NCBI GenBank assembly: GCA_036927565.1
Contig: JAYESD010000001.1
Span: 70,203,751 to 70,267,750, forward strand
Direction of reading: 5' to 3'
DNA from: Tuctoria greenei
Lineage: Eukaryota; Streptophyta; Magnoliopsida; Poales; Poaceae
DNA: 64,000 bases
Positions 57,401 to 64,000 of this stretch are shown one piece after another. The translations under genes were made by a program, and so were the position numbers. Positions within the stretch are counted from its first letter, which is position 1. Every line of letters starts with the position of its first letter. The notes under the pieces are model-generated. The model ran no database searches, was not told the origin of the DNA, and saw only the letters and a list, made by a program, of their open reading frames with translations.

Positions 57401-58672
57401 GGGAAAACTTCGGGAAGACTCATGGAAGCATGGGGAACAAGATTATGACCATAAGAAGGAGAGGAAGAGCTTGGAAGATGGTGGCGACGATGGACTGAGG
57501 AGGGGAAAACCAGCGGTTTGGGGAAATGGTATTCCAGCGTGAATGCCCGATGAAACTCAATGGATCTTCTTCGAGGTGATCCGCCTGGTCATATAGAACC
57601 ACATAGCTCAAGTGCACAAGGAATAATCAACCGTATAAAAGGAATTTCGCGCGCCAAACAAGTCTACTCATACCCAAAGCTCGTCGGAAGAAATAGAAAT
57701 ACGGGGGCTAGGAGGCATGTCATGGTCTGAAACTTTACGAGCAGTAAGAACATGAGTAGGCAAACCTTTTTGCTTTTAGGACCGAGGCGAGATGATGGCT
57801 GTAGCATCGGGTCGATGATGATCAGCAAAGCGGAAAGCAGGGGAGCTTTTCCGGCGGCCCGAAAATCGTCAAGCTCGTCGATGGGGAGGCTCAAACTGTG
57901 AAAGAGAATGATCAAGGAGCTGCGCCAAAGGTTGAGGAGTAACCCAGTGCGAAGAAACTGGAGCCATACCGATGATCCTTGCCGGATTCCGAGGGGGAGG
58001 GGAAGAACTCACCGGGGTTGAAGTTCTTGCATCACGGAGCTCACCAGGGTGATGTAATCGACTTGGAGACTGGGAAGATGATAAGGAGGAGTCTGGGGTG
58101 GGTTGTAGGCGGCTAGAGGCGGCAGCTCGTGTGCTGTCGTGCTGGAGCATGCAGCGATCATGCTGGTGCGAGCAGCGAGCTCTGTTTTGCGGCTGCACGT
58201 GGGTAGAAGCTGACCAGTGGGTCCCACCAGCCACCTCAATGTACAGCTCACTTGTAAATTCAATTTAAAATAGTAAATGAGCTCTAAAATTGTGAAACTT
58301 CATGGATAAGTCAAGAAAGTCATTATGATCCAGATGGTGTGTTCAAATTTTATGTTCAAATAAATTTGAACAGAAATTCAAATTTTGAATTTAAATATGG
58401 CTTGAATTTGCTATGCGTCTCAAATAAAATAGCAAATGAAGTTCAAAAATCTTGAAACTTTGCAGAGAGAGTATTTGGAATATTGGGAAAGTATTGGTGA
58501 ACTCAAATCTTCATGTTAACTTCATTTGAACATTAGTTAAGTTTATTTTTTTGAATTCCCTCATTTGGAGTTTGAATAAATTTGTTTTTCTCATTTCTTT
58601 TTTAATTCTTTTCATCATTCAAAATTTTTAGTCCAAACTGAAGTTTTCATTATGGAAATTAGGGCTTTTACA
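54448..58672 (-). repeat. 3' LTR of the chromovirus (4.2 kb)
   Basis: On the minus strand it begins TGTAAAAGCCC and ends GGTCCCCACA; the right limit is firm (polypurine tract), the left is inferred from the TG...CA end. It is mostly A/T-rich with a GC-rich island at about 57000-57540, where long open frames on both strands (56946-57498) reflect composition. I see no host gene captured in it. Confidence 0.75.
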
Positions 58673-58690
58673 TTCCTCCCCCCTTAAAAG
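58673..58690 (-). other. Polypurine tract of the chromovirus
   Basis: The minus strand CTTTTAAGGGGGGAGGAA ends where the LTR begins. It is the primer for plus-strand DNA. Confidence 0.9.
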
Positions 58691-58734
58691 AATCTCGTCC
58701 CGAGATTACAAATGAAAGAGATGGAAGTAAAAGA

Positions 58735-61700
58735 TTACCGGAGATATGACGATAACATGTCCGAATACTTTGTGCGGACATAATCTTCACTCTCCCATGT
58801 TGCTTCCTCGATGGTGTGGGTACTCCATAGAACTTTATAAAACCACATTGTCCGATTCCTTGTGACACGAGACTTTTCATCGATAATCCGGATTGGATGC
58901 TCAACGTAGGTGAGGTCCGGTTTCAATTCTTCCTATTCTTCAATGCGGATGTCGGTAGATGGTTTGAGACATTTGCGTAATTGGGATATGTGGAAAATGT
59001 CATGAACACCAGCTAGAGTTATTGGTAACTCCAATCTGTAAGCAACAAGACCACATCTTTCAGTGATATTAAATGTACCGATGAATTGTGGAGCCAACTT
59101 TCCTTTTACTCCAAATCGATGAATTCCTTTCATCGGAGAGACACGGAGATACAGGTGGTCTCTGATGTTGAAGCTTAAAGGACGACGCCTTTTATCTGCA
59201 TAACTCTTTTGTCAAGACTGAGCGGCTTTTAGATTAGCTTGAATAACTTTTACTTGCTCTTCAGCTTCATTTACTAGATCACTTCCATATACCACTCATT
59301 CACCAAATTCGCACCAGTTGAGTGGTGTGCGGCACTTCCGGTCGTAGAGAGCTTCATAGGGTGCCATTTTGATACTAGACTGGTATCTGTTGTTATACGA
59401 GAATTCCTCCAACGGTAAATGATCATCCCAATTTTTACCGTGGTGTATGGCACATGCTCTTAACATATCCTCAAGTATTTGATTTACCCTCTCAGTTTGT
59501 CTGTCGGTTTGAGGGTGATATGCAGAACTACAGATTAACTTTGTCTCCAATGATGCATGTAGCTGCTCCAAGAAACGAGCAACAAACAGCGATCCTCTAT
59601 CTGATACAATGGTGCGGGGAACTCCATGTAAGCACATAATTCTTGATATGTATAAGTCCGCATATTTCTTCGCATTGTACGCCATATGCACTGGAATAAA
59701 ATTTGCTGACTTAGTTAACTGGTCAACGATCACCCAAATGGAATTGTGCTTATGAAAGGTGAGAGGAAATCTGACAATGAAATCCATACTCATATTCTCC
59801 CATTTCCATTCCGGTATTTTCAGTGGTTGCAGCTGTCCGCTTTTCCTCATGTGGTCAGCTTTCACTTCCCGACATGTGTCACACTCGGACACATACTTTG
59901 CTATTTCTCTCTTCATACGTGTCCACCAAAATTTAGTACGGAGATCTTGGTACATTTTATTGCTTCCTGGCTGGATGGAATACTTGGACATGTGATCCTC
60001 ATCCAAAATCTTTTTCCGCAGTTCTATGTCTCGGGGTACCACTATTCGATTCTTAAACCATAAAGTTCCTTGTTCGTCTTCCCGGAAACATTTCAATTCT
60101 CCGCTTTTAAGTCTTCTTTGAATATGAGACATTCCCTTGTCTTTCTTTTGGGCCTCTACAATATCCTCTCTGATTGTAGGTATGAGAGCAAGGTTATACA
60201 AAGCTCCATAAGGAATCACACGTAGACTTGGTCCATCTTCTTCCACAGGACCGATGGTCAAATTATGAACGTGAGACTTTCGACTAAGTGTGTCGGCAAC
60301 CACATTGGCCTTGCCTGGAGGATAATGAATCTCAAGTTCATAGTCTTTGATTAACTCTAACCATCTCTGTTGTCTCATATTTAGTTCCTTCTGAGTGAAT
60401 ATGTACTTCAAACTTTTATGATATGTGTTGAGATGCACTAGATTTCCCATTAAGTAGTGCCTCCACATCTTCAGTGCAAGAACTACTGCTACCAACTCTA
60501 AATCATGTGTCGGATAGTTGTGTTTATGATTTCGAAGTTGCCTTGATCCATATGCAATTACTCTTCCATATTGCATAAGTATGCAGCCCAATCCGATGTT
60601 GGATGCATCACAATAAACATCAAAAGATTTTATTGTATCGGGTTGAGCCAAGATCGGGGCTGCTGTGAGATGCTTCACTAGAGTTTTGAAGGCTTCCTCA
60701 CATGATTCACTCCATACACTTGCTGCCCTTCTTTAATAAGTCTGTCATATGCTTTTCAATTTTTGAGAAACTTGGAACAAATCTCCAATAATAGCCTGGT
60801 AAACCCAAGAAACTACAGACTTCATGTACAGAGGTGGGAGATTGCCATTTTAGCACTTGTACCACTTTATTCAGATCCAAAGCTATGCCTTCCACTGAAA
60901 TAATATGACCAAGGAATGGAACTTCATTAATCCAGAACTCACATTTACTGAATTTGGCATATAGCTTGTGATCACGCAGTCGTTGAAGCACGATCTTGAG
61001 ATGTTCGGTATGTTCCTCTTCTTACTTGGAGTAGACCAAAATATCGTCGATGAACACCAAGACGAACTTCTCTAACTCTAACATGAATATTGAATTCATC
61101 AAGTACATGAAATGCGCTGGGGCATTTGTGATACCAAAAGACATAACCAAATATTCATAAAGTCCATATCTAGTTGAGAATGTCATCTTCGGTATATCCT
61201 CCGGTCGTATCTTAATCTGATGATAATCAGACTGAAGATCCATTTTAGAGAATACCTTAGCACCCACTAATTGGTCGAAGAGCAGATCAATATGTGGTAG
61301 TGGATACTTGTTCTTGATAGTCACGGCATTAAGACGACGGTAATCCACGCATAGTCGCAATGTTTTGTCCTTCTTTTTGACAAAGAGAGTTGAGCATCCC
61401 CAAGGTGATGAGCTTAGGCGAATGAAGCCTTTACTCAATGAATCATTCAGCTGCTCCTTTAATTCAGCTAACTCCTTGGGTGCCATTCTATATGGTCGTC
61501 GAGAGATAGGTGTAGTTCCTGGTATTAATTCAATCTTGAACTCCACATCTCAGTCAGGCGGCATACCCGGCAGATCATCAGGGAATACATCCGAGAAATC
61601 ATGGACCACTGGAATGTCTTCCAACGTACTTGTTCCGGAATGATTCATTGCTGCATTTTCTTGAACCATGTTCTCAAGAATTAAGGTGTGGTTGCCGTGC

Positions 61701-62038
61701 GTTGAAGAGTTGAGCTCAACGGTGTGAGGACTGATGTTTAGAACAGCTTCGTGGTTTCTTAACCACGACATTCCCAAGATTACATCAATCTTTAGACCTT
61801 CAAGGATGATAAGAGTAGTGGGATATATTCTACCACCCAGACATAATGGTGCTCGAGAGATAACATCACTTGCGGTAATATTACCTCCGGATGAAGATAT
61901 AAGATAGTGATGTTTTGTGGTAGTGATTGGAAGCTGGTGCTTGAACACAAAGGATTGACTTATGAAATTATGTGTAGCACTGGAATCAAAGAGAATCAAT
62001 ATAGGTATATGGTTGAGAGTGAACATTCCCGCTAACAC
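58735..62038 (-). pseudogene. pol: Gypsy pol: protease, RT, RNase H, integrase, chromodomain; broken
   Basis: Protease lies at 61550-62038; its active loop reads LFDSSATHNF, Ser replacing the Gly of the usual DSG. RT (61022-61546) has LCVDYRRLN, the F-S-K-M-D-L box and FIDDILVYSK, then TAA at 61022-61024; it continues in the same frame to 60707, then a frameshift. RNase H (YCDASNIGLGC), the integrase zinc finger (CDTCREVK), and Asp/Asp/Glu (WVIVDQLTKS, IVSDRGS, QTERVNQ) lie in 59296-60678, which ends in a stop. The integrase C-terminus (HDIFHISQLRKCL) is at 58933-59133. The chromodomain (YKVLWSTHTIEEATWESED) is at about 58760-58850; it would tether integration to modified histones. It is non-functional. 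Confidence 0.9.
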
Positions 62039-62039
62039 G

Positions 62040-63193
62040 GGTTCTCCTTCCGGTACACCCTCAATGGTAGTATAGTGGACACTGCCAAGCTTTGATTTCT
62101 TCTGCTGCTAACTGGGAAACTGACTTGAATGTTGAAATGATGACTGGCTGCAGCTTTGATTTCTCTCTGGACAATATCTAGTAAAGTGACCCACAAGACC
62201 ACAAGTGGAGCATGGATATTTAGTCGGTTCAGCGCTGACTTGTGGATGAAAACTGGGTATCTCTGGCTGCGGTGGAGATGGATAAGAATTTATGTGCTGC
62301 TGCTGCGGGGGTGATTCAAAACTTGATGCAAGCAGCGGGCAACTTTGATATGATGGACGGACAGATGGCTGCCATTCTTAACCGGATGGCAAATGATATA
62401 CCAACCGATATTTCTAAGCCACAACACTAGTGTTGTCATGCGGAATACTCCGCTTTCTCTTCTCCGCTTGAAGACAAAGATCTTCCTTTTCTTGTAGGAT
62501 AGCGGCATTGACTAATTCGTTGTACTTGCCGTGATTGAACAACACCAACCTATCTCGAAGTTTGACTCTTAGCCCTTTGAAGAAGTGATCACATTTCAAC
62601 TTTTATGTATTCACATAGTCGGGCGCATATTGTGCCAAACGGTTGAACTCCTTAAAATACTCATGGACACTAATGTCCCCTTGCTTGAGTTCAATGAATT
62701 CCTCATACTTGGTCTTTATAATCCCTGTTGGAATATGACGAGCACGGAAAGCCTCACGGAACTCATTCTATGCTATCCTATGACCTTCAAGGCGAGTTGC
62801 ACTATATTCTGCCCACAAAGATCCGGCAGCTCCATGGAGTTATTGAGCAGTGAATAATGTCTTCTGATAATTGTCACAGGGAAACACACCGAATTTGGAT
62901 TCCATTAAACAAACCAATGATATGATTCTAATGGTTCAGTCGCTTCCGTGAAGATTGGCGGTTGCGTTGCCAAAAAGTCCAAATAACTGTTTCGAGGTGG
63001 AATAACTTGCTGTGTTTGATGAATTAGGCCTTGCTGCACGAAAGCTTGGAGTAACTTAGTGTTTCTTGGTGAGACTCGAACATTTTTGACATGACATCCA
63101 CCAATACCGTTGATGGTGGTGCCTGCGGTGGATTCGAATCATCACGTCTCGACAAGAACTTTCGACCTTACCCGATGAGCGAGTACGCACCAT
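62040..63193 (-). pseudogene. gag: Gypsy gag of the chromovirus, broken
   Basis: The ATG at 63193 gives MVRTRSSGK, a typical chromovirus Gag start. The retrotransposon-gag core is readable at 62414-62599 (CDHFFKGLRVKLRDRL) and before. A zinc knuckle CSTCGLVGHFTRYC lies at about 62170-62212. Several stops and shifts occur between 62600 and 63060. Gag forms the particle shell and binds RNA. Confidence 0.75.
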
Positions 63194-64000
63194 ACTGCAC
63201 AAATGAATTTGGGATGAGTCAACATTCGATCTCAGCAATAAGTGAAGATAAGGAAAACATGAACATGTCAAGAACTTTGTGAAAGTATAACAATATTCAC
63301 GTTGGTGCAAATTTTCAAACTTATGCTTCATTGATGAACGGTTCTGCCAGAAATGACCAGTCTGGAGTAATTCGAGAATTTTATCCAGTTCGAGGCACAA
63401 TCCTGCTTTGAGGTGAACAACAAAGTTGTAGTTCACTTCCTGGAAATTCCGGAATGTTTTTATTTGCCTCAATATCAGTTCTGGTTAATGAAATACGAAT
63501 TTCCAAATTGACAATGTTCCCAGATTTTCTGAGAAATTTTGACAGCACCTCCTTTGTATATGACTGTTTTGTCCACAGTTTTTTTTCATATACAAAATAT
63601 CCAAATTTACCAAAACTGTAAATTACAACATTGTCAAAAATCTCATCTATTTTCCATAAATATATCATATGCCCTCATTCGATGTTTCTACTGAGAGTTA
63701 TGATTAAATTGGTGAGAAGTACGGAAACTGTTCCAGTTTCTGTCCAGTTTTGACAGGTTTTGGAATTTTCAAATTTTACCTATGATCCATGGGGATTCTG
63801 CTCTGGTAACGAACATAAATTATTTAGAAGACTCACATACATTTCCAACCATGTATGGAACACCTTCATGGGATAATTCTATCAGGATATATGACTTTTC
63901 AAACTGGAGCTAAGTTTCTGCCAGAATAACACAAGGAAGAACTGAGGTTGACAGTTTTGGTTCAAATTTCCTATTTATGATTTCAAGATAGGAATGTGCT
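63194..64000 (-). other. Leader region upstream of chromovirus gag
   Basis: This is about 800 bp, A/T-rich, with no gene visible. It should be the 5' untranslated leader, with the primer site and 5' LTR beyond the window. I could not find the LTR end (GGTCCCCACA on the minus strand) in it. Confidence 0.5.

Larger units (their letters stand above)
54448..64000 (-). mobile_element. Chromovirus (Gypsy, Tekay-like), 5' end outside window
   Basis: On the minus strand: gag from 63193, protease, RT, RNase H, integrase, chromodomain, polypurine tract at 58673-58690, then a 3' LTR of 4225 bp ending at 54448. Integrase after RNase H marks Gypsy; a chromodomain after integrase marks chromoviruses; the GGGACGAGATTC-TTTTAAGGGGGGAGG tail before the LTR fits the Tekay/Del group as I remember it. 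The 5' LTR lies beyond the right edge, so the duplication (left candidate TAATA, 54443-54447) cannot be tested. Confidence 0.9.

Noticed and set aside
56946..57498. Long open frames on both strands in a GC-rich island, Arg/Pro-rich products
   Set aside because: They lie inside the chromovirus LTR, overlap on opposite strands and show no domain; GC-rich composition removes stops.

Overview
This window is wall-to-wall plant retrotransposon DNA. I see no convincing host gene, rRNA, tRNA or CRISPR array. The organism is a flowering plant with a large, repeat-rich genome. It is most likely a monocot, probably a grass: the two Copia families have Sirevirus-like traits (long gag, several polypurine tracts, initiator-Met primer site), there is a 'putative gypsy type' (Transposase_28-like) protein, and there is a Tekay-type chromovirus with a very long LTR. 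The lineage call is inference from gene content.

Layout, left to right. (1) 1-15460 is a 5'-clipped Copia element on the + strand (family 1, copy 1a). A complete minus-strand member of the same family (1b, 2646-12438) sits inside its RNase H region, flanked by a perfect CTAGT duplication. (2) 15461-21586 holds two copies of a non-coding LTR-like unit (A and B), interrupted by a minus-oriented family-1 solo LTR (16108-17848, duplication AGGTA). (3) 22381-26008 is a decayed gypsy-type element with a Transposase_28-like protein and a probable intron. (4) 26009-48588 is an old minus-strand Copia element of a second family (2b). Its 3' LTR is split by a very young, almost intact + strand element of its own family (2a, 26417-38247, duplication TAACC). 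The LTRs of 2a differ by 7 substitutions in about 1560 bp. (5) 48590-53850 is a 5'-truncated family-1 element (1d). (6) 53851-54447 holds a 71-bp tandem repeat. (7) 54448 to the right edge is a minus-strand chromovirus with a 4.2-kb LTR, running out of the window.

How the genes work together. Each Copia element has gag (capsid/nucleocapsid) followed by pol (protease, integrase, reverse transcriptase, RNase H), between LTRs that supply promoter and terminator. Family 2 carries a third sense-strand ORF after pol, a plant-specific 'putative transposon protein' of unknown role, in both copies. Only 2a looks recently mobile; its pol still has two in-frame stops.

The most unusual signal is not a gene. 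A 12-bp perfect palindrome, CGGACTAGTCCG, and its near twin CGGACAAGTCCG occur dozens of times in clusters in family 2 and in the unrelated A/B units. Family 1 LTRs carry a different 32-bp repeat array that also has GTCC cores. In 2a, four motif copies lie inside gag in the reading frame, as an 81-nt block that sister copy 2b lacks, so the array appears able to spread into coding DNA.
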